Assembly: GCA_035946575.1 (NCBI GenBank)
Contig: DASYZG010000126.1
Coordinates: 1-64,000 of the forward strand
Reading direction: 5' to 3'
DNA: 64,000 nucleotides
Source: Gp13-AA77 sp035946575
GTDB lineage: Bacteria; Acidobacteriota; Terriglobia; UBA7540
Under the pieces are notes generated by a model. The model searched no databases, was not told the DNA's origin, and saw only the letters and a list, made by a program, of their open reading frames with translations. The translations under genes were made by a program, and so were the position numbers. Within the stretch, counting starts at the first letter, position 1; each line of letters begins with the position of its first letter. This document shows, piece after piece, positions 15,464 to 25,129 of this stretch.

Positions 15464-17953
15464 TTGCCAGAGACAACCATTTCTCACTACCGGATCGGCC
15501 AGAGATTGGGCGGCGGCGGAATGGGTGTGGTGTACGATGCCGAGGACGCACGCCTCGGTCGGCGGGTGGCCCTCAAGTTTCTGCCGGAGGAATTGGCGCA
15601 CGATCCCCTGGCCCGCGAGCGGTTCCTGCGCGAGGCGCAGGCCGCCTCGGCGCTGAATCATCCCAACATCTGCACGCTTTTCGACATCGGCGAGGACCAG
15701 GGCCGCCCGTTCCTGGTGATGGAGCGGCTGGAAGGCGCGACCCTGAAGCACCGGATCGCGCGCGGCCCCTTGCCGGTGGATCAGATGTTGGACCTCGCGA
15801 TCCAGATTGCCGACGCGCTGGACGCGGCGCACGCGGCCGGCATTGTTCATCGCGACATCAAGCCGGCAAACATCTTCATCACCACGAGGGGACAAGCGAA
15901 GGTTCTGGATTTCGGCCTGGCCAAAGTGACGGACAAGGCCGTCTTTCAGCCGCCGGGCGCGAGCCAGGCGGGTTCTGCCGGTAATGCTGATGCAACTCTT
16001 TCCGTTGATCCCGCGCATCTGACGAGCCCGGGCACGACGATGGGAACCGTCGCCTACATGAGCCCCGAGCAGGCGCGCGGCGAGGAACTCGATTCGCGCA
16101 CGGATTTGTTCAGCTTTGGCGCCGTTCTGTACGAAATGGCGACCGGCCGCCAACCGTTTGGAGGAAACACCTCCGCCGTCATCTTCAGCGCAATTCTCAC
16201 GCAGCCTCCCGTCTCTCCGATGCGGCTGAATCCCGAGGTCCCAGCCGAACTCGAGCGCATCCTCAACCGCCTGATGGAAAAAGATCGCGACTTGCGCTAT
16301 CAGAGCGCGGCTGACTTGCGCAGCGAACTCAAGCGGTTGAAACGCGACACCGATTCCGGGCGGTCCGCCGCGGTGAAAACGGCCAGCCAGCCCGCGATCG
16401 CGGCAACGCCGGGCGCAGGGGCGGAAAGCGTTTCGGCGCAACTATCCGCGGCAGTTCAAGTCCGGTCCCGCGCTTCGAGACGGAATATGACCCTGGCGCT
16501 GGCCGGGGTCGTCGTTATCGCGGCCGCGGCACTGACGGTACTCTTATACCTCCGGGGCAACCGTGCTCCCGATTCGATTCATGCTGTCGCGGTTCTTCCC
16601 TTCGTGAATGGGACCGGCGACGCCAGTCAGGAATACTTGAGCGACGGAATCACGGAAGGCTTGATCGACGATCTGGCGCAGCTTCCCAGCCTTCGAGTGC
16701 TGGCGCGCTCGACCGTGTTCCGTTTTAAGGGCCAGCAAGACGATCCGGTCAAGATTGGCCACGAGCTGGGCGTGCAGGCTGTCCTGACCGGGACAATCTC
16801 GAAGGCGGGTACGGCCATTTCCATCCAGGCGGATCTTGTCAACGTGTCAGGCGGGTCCGAGATGTGGGGCGAGCAATTCAATTTTTCGCCGCAGGAGATC
16901 GCCGGCGCGCAAACGCAAATCGCGCAGCAAATTTCCCAGAAGCTGCGAATGAAACTGACTCCTGAACAAACGACAAGATTGGCCAAGGGCGGAACGCAGA
17001 ACAGCGACGCCTATCAGGCTTATCTGCGCGGCCGCTACGCCTACAACCGCCGGACGGCAGACTCGCTTCGCCAGGCCCTCGATGATTTCCAACAGGCCAT
17101 TACTCTCGATTCCAATTACCCCCTCGCCTATGTGGGCCTGGCGGATACCTACAACGTGGTTTCGGGTTACGGCGTAATGGGGCCGGGCGAATCTTTCCCC
17201 AAAGCGGAAGCCGCTGCTCGCAAGGCGTTGCAACTGGACGACTCGCTTGCCGAAGCCCACGCTGCCCTGGCGATGAGCTTGTGCGCCTACGATTGGAATT
17301 GGGCGGAATCGGAAAGCGAGTATAAGCGCGCATTTGAGCTGAATCCCAACGATGCCCAGGCGCACTATTTCTACGCGATGCTCTACTTGATGCCGATGCG
17401 AAGGTTTGACGAAGCTATTGGGAAGATGAAGCGAGCGCTCGAGTTGGATCCGCTCTCGTTGATTATCAATGCCAATCTATGCTGGATCTATTACAATGCG
17501 GGTCAGTTCGACAAAGGCATTGAACAGGCGCGTAAGACCATTGAGATTGATCCGGGGTTTGCGGTGACTTACGGGCGGCTTCAGTGGATTTATGAATCCA
17601 AGGGCATGTATCCCGATGCCATCGCCACCTTCGCAAAAGGACCCCCCGAGACTCAAGGCTGGGGACCTATGCTTCAGAGGGCCTATACTACCTCGGGTGC
17701 TCACGGATATTGGCAGGAACAGTTAAGCCTGGAAGAGGACTTGAGTAAGAAGCAATACGTCCCCCCGAGCCTTTTTGCCATGCACTACGCTCACCTAGGC
17801 GACAAGGACCATGTCATGGAGTGGCTCGAAAAGTCCTTTAGGGCTCACGACGATTTGTTGCCTTCGTCGGTTGGCGATCCTGCTCTCGGTTCGATGCGCT
17901 CCGATCCGCGCTTTGTAAACCTTGTCAAGCGAATGGGTCTTCCCACTTCCTGA
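15464..17953 (+). CDS. transmembrane Ser/Thr protein kinase with TolB-like and TPR domains
   Basis: An 829-residue protein. The N-terminal Hanks-type kinase has the glycine loop LGGGGMGVVY (15-24), Lys38 (VALKFL), HRDIKPANI, DFG and MSPEQARG. A single transmembrane helix (LALAGVVVIAAAALTVLLYL) follows at about residue 345. The extracytoplasmic part starts with a TolB/FlgO-like domain (AVLPFVNGTGDASQEYLSDG and SLRVLARSTVFRFKGQ) and ends in several TPR units to about residue 800. This architecture is very common in Acidobacteria and thought to sense envelope or oligomeric ligands. TTG 15464 (MPETTISHYRIGQRLG) is chosen because the -10 element at 15422 lies inside the longer ORF. Confidence 0.9.
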   Translation: MPETTISHYRIGQRLGGGGMGVVYDAEDARLGRRVALKFLPEELAHDPLARERFLREAQAASALNHPNICTLFDIGEDQGRPFLVMERLEGATLKHRIARGPLPVDQMLDLAIQIADALDAAHAAGIVHRDIKPANIFITTRGQAKVLDFGLAKVTDKAVFQPPGASQAGSAGNADATLSVDPAHLTSPGTTMGTVAYMSPEQARGEELDSRTDLFSFGAVLYEMATGRQPFGGNTSAVIFSAILTQPPVSPMRLNPEVPAELERILNRLMEKDRDLRYQSAADLRSELKRLKRDTDSGRSAAVKTASQPAIAATPGAGAESVSAQLSAAVQVRSRASRRNMTLALAGVVVIAAAALTVLLYLRGNRAPDSIHAVAVLPFVNGTGDASQEYLSDGITEGLIDDLAQLPSLRVLARSTVFRFKGQQDDPVKIGHELGVQAVLTGTISKAGTAISIQADLVNVSGGSEMWGEQFNFSPQEIAGAQTQIAQQISQKLRMKLTPEQTTRLAKGGTQNSDAYQAYLRGRYAYNRRTADSLRQALDDFQQAITLDSNYPLAYVGLADTYNVVSGYGVMGPGESFPKAEAAARKALQLDDSLAEAHAALAMSLCAYDWNWAESESEYKRAFELNPNDAQAHYFYAMLYLMPMRRFDEAIGKMKRALELDPLSLIINANLCWIYYNAGQFDKGIEQARKTIEIDPGFAVTYGRLQWIYESKGMYPDAIATFAKGPPETQGWGPMLQRAYTTSGAHGYWQEQLSLEEDLSKKQYVPPSLFAMHYAHLGDKDHVMEWLEKSFRAHDDLLPSSVGDPALGSMRSDPRFVNLVKRMGLPTS

Positions 17954-18057
17954 TCTCGGCAGGGCTGCCGGCTCACCGCGCTTCGGCCTCAGAGCCTGCA
18001 CAGTGGGGCCTGGAGGGGCCGAACTGCTTCTCCATTGTTCCCGCCGGCGGCTGCGCC

Positions 18058-19074
18058 TCAGAGCATCGCCCGCAAGTGCTCGAAACTGACCCTGGCGGCG
18101 GCCATCGAGTCGCCCCAGTCCGCGGCGGAGTCCTGCTCGATCGCGAAGTGCTTCATGCCTGCGAGTCCGGCGTACTTGAAGATATTCTTGTAGTCGATCT
18201 CCCCTTCTCCGACGGGAACGAGCCGGGCCGCGCGCAATCTGCCGAATTCATCGGTCGCGGGCGGCAGGCATTTCAGGCAGGCGACATCCTTTACATGCCA
18301 GAGAACAAATCTGCCCGGATGCCTATGAAACAACCCGATGGGATCCTGTCCTGCTACGGTAGCCCATCCGATATCCATCTGCATCGCCACAAGCTCCGGA
18401 TCTGTTTCCGACAGGAGGATGTCGTAAGGCGTCAGTTCAGAGCCCTGGCAAGGCTGAAATTCCATGGTGTGGTTGTGCCGTAGGATTTTGATGCCGAACT
18501 TCTGGGCGAGCTTTCCATACCGATTGTAAAGCGCTGCTTCGCGCTTGACGTCGTCGGTGGTCCGCGCGCGTGACATGCGCGCCATCATCTGGGCGCGTTC
18601 GGCGGGCGTGAAGGGCCTGCTCACGCGGGCGCGCGGCGGCCGGGCCTCATCGAGGCTCGCATATTCAATACCCATGATCTTGAACCCATCGAGTTGCTTC
18701 TCGGTCTCGGCGTCGGGTCCCTCGGTGATCCCCGAGTGGGTGCTGGGCATTCGCAGACCGAGCCGGTCCATCAAGTCGCGAAAGTCCTTCGGCGACATGC
18801 CCCCGTAGCCTGTGGCCGCCTCGATTTCCTTGTAGCCGATTTGCGCTACCTTCTCCAGCGTTCCCGGATAGTCCTTGGCAGTCAGGTCGCGGACCGTGTA
18901 CAACTCCAGGCCTATCTGGGCCGTCCAATCCGGAGATGTTTCAGCGGCCCGGAGCGGCGTCGCGGCCGCGTTGCCGGCGTGGCCTGCCAGCATCAGCCCA
19001 CCGATCCCAGAAGCGACATTCTTCAGGAATTCTCTACGGCTCGCGTTTCCTTCTCGCGTTACGGTGCCGGCCAT
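18058..19074 (-). CDS. Tat-exported sugar phosphate isomerase/epimerase-like TIM barrel
   Basis: A 338-residue protein with a twin-arginine signal (NASRREFLKNVASGIGGLML, cleavage likely after the Ala-rich AGNAAA) and a TIM barrel of the xylose-isomerase-like family. Barrel segments: IGLELYTVRDL, IGYKEIEAATGYG, KILRHNHTMEF, QMDIGWATVAG, LWHVKD and HFAIEQD; the Glu, Asp and His residues there probably bind metal. Secreted members are frequent in Acidobacteria and Planctomycetes and are linked to glucoside or keto-sugar turnover. The convergent kinase gene ends 104 bp away. The substrate is unknown. Confidence 0.85.
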   Translation of the reverse strand: MAGTVTREGNASRREFLKNVASGIGGLMLAGHAGNAAATPLRAAETSPDWTAQIGLELYTVRDLTAKDYPGTLEKVAQIGYKEIEAATGYGGMSPKDFRDLMDRLGLRMPSTHSGITEGPDAETEKQLDGFKIMGIEYASLDEARPPRARVSRPFTPAERAQMMARMSRARTTDDVKREAALYNRYGKLAQKFGIKILRHNHTMEFQPCQGSELTPYDILLSETDPELVAMQMDIGWATVAGQDPIGLFHRHPGRFVLWHVKDVACLKCLPPATDEFGRLRAARLVPVGEGEIDYKNIFKYAGLAGMKHFAIEQDSAADWGDSMAAARVSFEHLRAML

Positions 19075-19291
19075 GTTCTCCTCGTTTCAGCAGATCGGAT
19101 CGCGTCTCTCCGCGCGGTTATCTTATCCATGATAAAGGCTGCGGCCGGGCTTCAACAATAATTTACCGCTTCGGCCGCCTTGGCGCGATTCGCTGCCCTA
19201 AGGCGGCGACTCGGCCTTCTTCGCGCATCAGAGGGGGGCTGTTCGGGATCGGTAAAGGTTTTTTGTGGCCTCAGGAGACTCCGTGGCCTCT

Positions 19292-21046
19292 CTAGTCCGG
19301 GACCACTGACGATTTCCCTTCCGTAATCGACAGCATTCGATCGACGGGCGGCGCCTCGAAGGTCTGACGGGTTCCCGAGGGCCAGAAGATCTCGAGCAAC
19401 TCGACGCGGTTCGCCGGACCCAGGCCGAACCACACTTCCGGAGCCGATTGCGAGAGATACGACCCCGAGACCCCGTACTCCCGCACCTGCTGTTTGCCGG
19501 CCGCGGTCAGGCAGACCCTGGCGCCAAAGGCGGAGCGATTGCTACGAGTCCCGGCGAGGTGGACGGCGAGCCAGTGGCCGCGATTGCCTCCGTCGTTGCG
19601 CAGCAGCATGGGCCGCCCGTGATTGGTCATGATGATCAGGTCAAGATCGCCGTCACGGTCAAAGTCGGCGCACGCCGCGCCACGTCCCACGATCGCCTGC
19701 TTGAGGGCGCTGCCAACGGCGCCTGACCGCGCCACGTCATAGAATCCGTCCGGACCTTTGGACCAAAAGAGAAAGGGACGCTGCGGAACGAGGCGGCTGC
19801 TGTCCGATTTGTCTTCGAGGGTTGAGCCGTTGATGGCGAGCAGGTCCAGTTGGCCGTCGTTGTCAAAATCGAAGAAAAACGTTCCCCAGCCCGCATCACC
19901 CATGGCAATCTCGCCGCAGCCGTACATGTCGGCCACATCGGAGAAGTGCAGCTGTCCGGCCGCCTTCTGCTCGAACCAGAGGTTCTGGTAAAGCGCGTCG
20001 CCCTGGCCGATCCAGTGCGTCAGGAATATATCGAAGTCCCCGTCGCCGTCGTAGTCCCCGACGGCGATGCCCATGGTGCCGCGGTTCTCTTCCGTCCACG
20101 AAGCCGCGCTGACGTTCCGGAACCGGCCCCGCCCGAGCCCGAGAAACATGCGGTTCGAAGAGATGTCGTTGGCGATATAAAAATCGGGCCAGCCATCGAG
20201 GTTGAAATCCGCAAAGGCGGCCGCGAGGCTGCGCCCGTCCGGGTCATCCACTCCCAGCCGGGCAGCCACGTCGGTAAAGGTTCCGTCGCGATTGTTGTGG
20301 TAGAGGCGATTCGGGACACCCTGGAAGGAAGCCGGATTCAGGGTAAAGGGCACGTCGGTGCCGTATTCCTGCGAGGTCGCCCCGACCGGCACGCCGCGAA
20401 GGTTATAGTCTGCGTAGTTGGCGACGTAAAGGTCCAGGTATCCGTCGCGATCGTAATCCACCCAGACCGGTGTCATGCCCCAGAGGCGATTGGCAACGCC
20501 GGCGCGTTCGGTGGCGTCGGTGAAGGTTCCGTCGCCGTTGTTGTGATAAAGCACCGAGCGGCCATAATTGGTGACGTACAGATCGAGGTGACCATCGTTG
20601 TCGTAATCGCCCCAGGCCGCGCCCATCCCGTAGCCACCGCGATTGGCGACGCCCGCCCGAAGCGTGACGTCAGTGAACGTCCCATCCCGATTGTTGCGAT
20701 AGAGGTGGCTGTAAGGCGCGTCGGGACCGGGGCGGATGCCCCAGGGTCCGGGCTGATTCACGAGATAGAGGTCCGGCCAGCCATCGTTGTCGTAATCGCC
20801 CCAAGCCGCCCCGGGACCCATATCTTCGGGAAGCTGGTGAGTGCGGGCTCCGGCGGAATGCACAAAGTCGATTCCAGCCTGGCGGGTCACGTCCGTAAAC
20901 GTGACGGGCGGGGGATCCTGGCCGGAGAGTTGCCGGGCGGCACTGTCAAATATCTGCGATTGCGGCTTGGGATGGGATCGCGAGCAGGCGGCGAAGAGGC
21001 CGGCCAATCCCCCCGTGGCGGCGCGCAAAATCGCTCGGCGTGTCAT
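19292..21046 (-). CDS. CRTAC1-family lipoprotein with FG-GAP repeats and ASPIC/UnbV domain
   Basis: A 584-residue exported protein. The N-terminus MTRRAILRAATGGLAGLFAAC has a Cys in lipobox position and an Arg pair, so it may be a Tat lipoprotein. The body holds seven or more FG-GAP/VCBS calcium-binding repeats (GAAWGDYDNDGWPDLYLVNQ, VWVDYDRDGYLDLYVANY, DFDNDGQLDLLAING), which build a beta-propeller. The C-terminal domain (GHWLAVHLAG to WPSGTRQTFEAPPVDRML) is ASPIC/UnbV. It overlaps the multiheme gene by ATGA and is translated after it, suggesting that the two proteins work together at the cell surface. Function of the family is poorly known. Confidence 0.88.
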   Translation of the reverse strand: MTRRAILRAATGGLAGLFAACSRSHPKPQSQIFDSAARQLSGQDPPPVTFTDVTRQAGIDFVHSAGARTHQLPEDMGPGAAWGDYDNDGWPDLYLVNQPGPWGIRPGPDAPYSHLYRNNRDGTFTDVTLRAGVANRGGYGMGAAWGDYDNDGHLDLYVTNYGRSVLYHNNGDGTFTDATERAGVANRLWGMTPVWVDYDRDGYLDLYVANYADYNLRGVPVGATSQEYGTDVPFTLNPASFQGVPNRLYHNNRDGTFTDVAARLGVDDPDGRSLAAAFADFNLDGWPDFYIANDISSNRMFLGLGRGRFRNVSAASWTEENRGTMGIAVGDYDGDGDFDIFLTHWIGQGDALYQNLWFEQKAAGQLHFSDVADMYGCGEIAMGDAGWGTFFFDFDNDGQLDLLAINGSTLEDKSDSSRLVPQRPFLFWSKGPDGFYDVARSGAVGSALKQAIVGRGAACADFDRDGDLDLIIMTNHGRPMLLRNDGGNRGHWLAVHLAGTRSNRSAFGARVCLTAAGKQQVREYGVSGSYLSQSAPEVWFGLGPANRVELLEIFWPSGTRQTFEAPPVDRMLSITEGKSSVVPD

Positions 21047-23187
21047 CGGCCCGATCCTGCGCGGCGCGGGCTCGCGGCCGAAGCATTGTGCCGCGAGGCG
21101 CCGCGGTGCTCGGCCAGAGCCCCGTGGAGGTCGGCCAGAGGAACTTCCACGCGATCCCCGGAGAGATCGGTAATGGGCGTGGAAAGGTGCTGGCCGGGGA
21201 AGGCGAAGTCCATGAAGTACTGGTTGGCCTTGCGATAGCGCAGCCGGGCCGAGATCGTGAGCGGGCCTTTGGCCGTGAGCGGGAGCCGCAGCCGATACTC
21301 ATACATGTCGGAGTAGCCTGGGAATATGGCGCGCTTCCACTGCGCCCCGACGTAATGCCACAAGTCGTGGCGGACGATCTCCTGGCCGCTGGAATTCACG
21401 CCCTCGGCTTTCAGCACGAACGTCCCCGGCTCAACGTGATCGTCCGCCGTGAGCTCACCGGAATGGAACAACACCTTCTCGGAAGCGTCGCTCACGGTCA
21501 CCTCGACCCAGGCGCGGATCAGATCGAGAGGCCCGGTGGGGAAACTGTGCCCGGCCTTGTTGTTCGTCAGCACCACGCGAAACGCCGTCGAGGCGCCAGG
21601 GAGAAACGGCTCGCTGGCGACGATCTTGACCGGTATCACGGGCCCGGCAGGCCAGACCCCGGCGATCTCGGGAATGTACTTCTTGCCTTGGATCCATTCG
21701 GTGGCGCGGCGAGTCTGGTCCGCGGCGTCGGGAGAATCGATCAATTCCGGCATCACCTGGTTGGCGGCGGCGAACCAATGACTGCGGTGCCTGAGTCCGA
21801 GACCGTGCTTCACGTCGTACGGGTCAGCCTCAGCCATACTCGCCCCAGCCTGGTAGTACATGTGGCAGTCCTGGCAACGCAGGCGGCGGGCTGGATTGGG
21901 ATCGGCGTCCCATTTCCCGTGCTTCCAGTCGTCGTACTGGTTCTGCAGCTGCACCCAGCCCACGTGATTGATCTGTTTGTCGATGAACTGCTTGTGGCAG
22001 GCGCCACAGGAGGCAGGCTGCCTGTCGAGCGCCAGATCATAGTCGAGGTCGTGCTGCTGCGGGTAGGCGCGAATCAGGAAGTGAGTGATGGCCCGGGCGT
22101 ACGCCGACCCGCGATATTCGAACAGGTACGGCCTGGGCGGGCTCCAGACGTAGTTGCCGTTCCCTTGCACATCCACGCGACGCGTCGCGTGGCACACCAC
22201 GCAGGAACTCCCTTCCTTAAATCCGGGTGCTTCGATGCTGGTGCTGGCATTCTTGTAGGCCGAGAGCAGGGAGACGGGATCGTGACAGCCGGCGCAGTAG
22301 CGCGTGGCGGGCGCGCCCTCCTGTTGCATCATGGCGCCTTGCACAGCCTGAAAGAATTTGTCTTCTGAAGACCAGCGATGGGCGTCAGCCGCCCATTCGT
22401 GAAAGATCGCCGCGTGGCACCCCGCCTCGCCGCAGGTGTTGGAACCGGCGAGAAGCTGGGGCGCGACCGGCCGGCCGCTCCCGGTCTTCGCCATGCTGGG
22501 GGTGAACGGATTCGAACCGTACGGCAGCTTGTACGCTGCGGGTAAGGCATAGTGGCTGAAATCGGGAGCGTAGAAGCGGTAAACCGCCGCCAGCAGGATG
22601 GCCGCGCCGATCAAAGCTCCGGCACCCCAACTCGCTCCGGTCCACAGGCGCCGGCGGGCAGGCCTGACGTCAGGCGTCGCTGCGGCTGTCCCAGCAGCCT
22701 TGGAGTTGCGCGCGGCCCTGCGCGCATGAGGGTAGGCGTGGTAGGCGAGAAACGGCACAGCCACCAGTCCGGTCCACAAGTGGGCTTGATCCCAGAAGTG
22801 GCTGGTGGCCAGGGAGAACGCCGCCTGCCAGGTGAGCACCAGGCCCGAAATCGTGGTGGCGGACATGGTCCAGACGCCGGCGTAGGCGCAAATCTTTCGG
22901 AAACACCTCGGCGCTTTCCGCGATGCCAACCAGTGGCTCAGCTGCCAGAGGGTCAGCGGAACGACCAGCGCCAGCCCCAGCAGCGTATGCATCAGGACAG
23001 CGACCTGGCTGGGAATGCTGAACGGCAATAGCCAGACCGCGAGGCCGCTCACGGCGACAAAGATGAGCACGCCACCGGTCCAAGCGAAGCCAAGAACACT
23101 CTTCTCGCTGACAAAGGTGTGGGATATCAGCGGAGCAGGTTGGGGGGCTGATCCCGATCCGGAACTCGCTGTCCGAAATAGGCTCAC
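21043..23187 (-). CDS. membrane b561-like / pentaheme cytochrome c fusion
   Basis: A 714-residue protein starting at GTG 23187, ten bases after GGAGG. Residues 32-205 contain five hydrophobic helices with His67, His85, His130/136 and His150 in or near them, resembling a cytochrome b561-type domain. Residues 252-442 carry five heme c sites: CGEAGCH (252-258, an unusual CX4CH), then CxxCH at 298, 329, 394 and 438. The C-terminal 250 residues include AGHSFPTG, a motif of multiheme cytochromes, and beta-rich sequence. It probably moves electrons from the quinone pool to extracytoplasmic hemes. It is the first gene of a coupled pair with the CRTAC1 lipoprotein. Confidence 0.85.
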   Translation of the reverse strand: MSLFRTASSGSGSAPQPAPLISHTFVSEKSVLGFAWTGGVLIFVAVSGLAVWLLPFSIPSQVAVLMHTLLGLALVVPLTLWQLSHWLASRKAPRCFRKICAYAGVWTMSATTISGLVLTWQAAFSLATSHFWDQAHLWTGLVAVPFLAYHAYPHARRAARNSKAAGTAAATPDVRPARRRLWTGASWGAGALIGAAILLAAVYRFYAPDFSHYALPAAYKLPYGSNPFTPSMAKTGSGRPVAPQLLAGSNTCGEAGCHAAIFHEWAADAHRWSSEDKFFQAVQGAMMQQEGAPATRYCAGCHDPVSLLSAYKNASTSIEAPGFKEGSSCVVCHATRRVDVQGNGNYVWSPPRPYLFEYRGSAYARAITHFLIRAYPQQHDLDYDLALDRQPASCGACHKQFIDKQINHVGWVQLQNQYDDWKHGKWDADPNPARRLRCQDCHMYYQAGASMAEADPYDVKHGLGLRHRSHWFAAANQVMPELIDSPDAADQTRRATEWIQGKKYIPEIAGVWPAGPVIPVKIVASEPFLPGASTAFRVVLTNNKAGHSFPTGPLDLIRAWVEVTVSDASEKVLFHSGELTADDHVEPGTFVLKAEGVNSSGQEIVRHDLWHYVGAQWKRAIFPGYSDMYEYRLRLPLTAKGPLTISARLRYRKANQYFMDFAFPGQHLSTPITDLSGDRVEVPLADLHGALAEHRGASRHNASAASPRRAGSGR

Positions 23188-23332
23188 GTGTGTACACTCC
23201 TCCCCCAAGCACCCAGTACGCCTTATCAAGGTCTTTGGACCCAGTTCCGCGTAGGCGGCGAAATGTCACAAGAGAAAACCCGTCGCACGCCGACGGCACC
23301 CGGCATTAGAACGCCCGGCTTGCCGAAGGGTC

Positions 23333-23348
23333 TGTGACCGGCATCACA
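23333..23348. promoter_or_regulatory. perfect CRP/FNR-family operator
   Basis: TGTGACCGGCATCACA matches the CRP consensus TGTGA-N6-TCACA exactly. Further AAATGTGACA half-sites lie at 23353-23362 and, inverted, at 23262-23271. The site is 146 bp before the multiheme start and 130 bp before the divergent gene at 23478, so it could serve either. Confidence 0.65.
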
Positions 23349-23477
23349 ATCAAATGTGACATCTCGGAGTTCCGGTTACGGACTAGCAGCCGGCGACGAT
23401 TTCCCCGCGTGGTCCAGATCACGCCTTCGGGACGTGGCGGAACGGGCCGCAGGCGCGCGCCGATGCCATAATGGGAC

Positions 23478-23939
23478 ATGGATTTCAAGCACTCCGGCGG
23501 CGCCTGGAAGCGGGCTATCCTCATTCAGCTTGCGATCGTTGCCGCGCTCGCCGCCGTCCTCAAGTTTTACCTGCCCGGCATGGAGAAGCGCCGCGAGGCA
23601 GCCGTGGTGAGGGAGCGCGAAAACAGGATCCAGTCTTTCGCGCGCACCATGATCGTCGAGGATCCCACGCGCGACATCCCTTCCGGTCCCAATGCCGGGG
23701 AACATCCGCAGAAGCTCCTGCGGCAGGACTCGATTGACGAAGTGCAGAGTGCGCTGGGTGCTCCGACGTCCGAAAGCCGCGACTTCCGCGGCGGTGGTCA
23801 TCTAACCTGGACCGGCACCGATCACCAGATCGAGGCCGCGTTCGACCGCGGCATTCTCTACAACCTGATGTACGAGGACATCCACACGGGGCACGGCGTG
23901 AGCGTGTACGAATCGGGCGCGTACTGGCAGAGGTTTTGA
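23478..23939 (+). CDS. hypothetical membrane-anchored protein
   Basis: A 153-residue protein with one N-terminal transmembrane helix (RAILIQLAIVAALAAVLKF) and an extracytoplasmic domain of about 115 residues (IDEVQSALGAPTSESRDFRG, then HLTWTGTDHQIEAAFDRGIL). The spacing of the second part resembles small outer-membrane-assembly-type lipoprotein folds, but I cannot name a family. It is divergent from the multiheme operon with the CRP-type box between them. Confidence 0.6.
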   Translation: MDFKHSGGAWKRAILIQLAIVAALAAVLKFYLPGMEKRREAAVVRERENRIQSFARTMIVEDPTRDIPSGPNAGEHPQKLLRQDSIDEVQSALGAPTSESRDFRGGGHLTWTGTDHQIEAAFDRGILYNLMYEDIHTGHGVSVYESGAYWQRF

Positions 23940-24090
23940 CCGGCCCTGCGGCAGGCAAGTTGCCCTCATCGTCGCCTTCTCCCACCGGCCGCCACCCTGT
24001 TTCCCCGAGTTCGCACCCGGCGAATGCGGACCCCCCGCTTCCCGTCTGGGTCGAATTTCGATAAACTGCCGCCTTTGCGGGAGGCAGGCT

Positions 24091-25068
24091 ATGCCAGATT
24101 CTCTGAGTAAGCTCCTCAAGGGATGGTGGGACCTGATTATCCTCGTGTCGGGGCTGCTGGCCGCGTTTCTCGGCCTCTACCTGCCCCTGCGAGACTTCGC
24201 GAGCGGCTGGGGGCTGAGCCGCTGCCTGTCGGCGAGCCCGGCGGGCTGCGCCGCAAAGGAGTTCAGCGGGGCCGGCTCCGTCGCCATTGCCATCCTTCTG
24301 CTCGGCTCACTGCTGGTCCTTCTGGCCTACACCGCCTATCAGGCCGCCTCGCCCCAAGGCAGGTCAGGCCGGATACGGTCGCGGGACGCCGGCAGGATCG
24401 AGATGCTGAAGCGTACCTTCACCCAGACCGTCGAAGCGACGGACCTGATCGCCAGCCAGTTCTTTCTGGCGGCTGCCGGCACGCGAAAGGAGGTCCGCCA
24501 GTTCAAGCAAGTGTGGATTCTGGGCAGGAACGGAGATTGCCGCGTGAAACAGACATGGACTCTGGCCGCCCAGAACGGCGATCTTCACTTCTTTGAAACG
24601 GGCATTCAGGGCGACGATCAGACCTCGCCGGCCGGTTTTCCCGAAGAGATTGCACTGGATATAACGTCGGGAACGCCGGGCATGCGGGTGGCCTGGCTTC
24701 TCAGCAGAAACGAAGCCACGGAAAAGGATTTCGTGGTGTTTCTGCTGCCCGCCATCACCGCGGGAGGCAAGGACGTCCGGAACATTGAGGTCCGCTACTA
24801 CTGGAAAGGACTGATGCGGAGACTGGCCTTGAACCGCTACGATTATTTTGAGTACAGCATCAAGTCAGCCGCGGCGATTCCGAGCGTCGAATATCAGTTC
24901 CGTGTGGCCGAAGGGGCGGGGAAGTTAAGGTGCTCAATCGAAGGGACGCTGCTTGGGCCGGATGAGACTCTGGCCGCCCTGCAGGACGACGGCGGCGAGT
25001 ACTGGACCTATCAGGTAAGGAATATGCCGTCAGATCACCCGACCAAACTAAAGCTGGAATTCGTTTAG
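24091..25068 (+). CDS. hypothetical two-helix membrane protein
   Basis: A 325-residue protein with helices at about residues 12-32 (LIILVSGLLAAFLGLYLPL) and 65-86 (VAIAILLLGSLLVLLAYTAY), separated by a loop with two cysteines (SRCLSASPAGC). The remaining 230 residues are a mainly beta, probably cytoplasmic domain. No family is recognised. GGGAGGCAGGCT lies upstream of the ATG. Confidence 0.6.
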   Translation: MPDSLSKLLKGWWDLIILVSGLLAAFLGLYLPLRDFASGWGLSRCLSASPAGCAAKEFSGAGSVAIAILLLGSLLVLLAYTAYQAASPQGRSGRIRSRDAGRIEMLKRTFTQTVEATDLIASQFFLAAAGTRKEVRQFKQVWILGRNGDCRVKQTWTLAAQNGDLHFFETGIQGDDQTSPAGFPEEIALDITSGTPGMRVAWLLSRNEATEKDFVVFLLPAITAGGKDVRNIEVRYYWKGLMRRLALNRYDYFEYSIKSAAAIPSVEYQFRVAEGAGKLRCSIEGTLLGPDETLAALQDDGGEYWTYQVRNMPSDHPTKLKLEFV

Positions 25069-25129
25069 CCGTCGCGGCGATCGCGGAGACGAATGGTGTT
25101 TCTCTTCATGGAACTCCTCCCTCCCTGTA

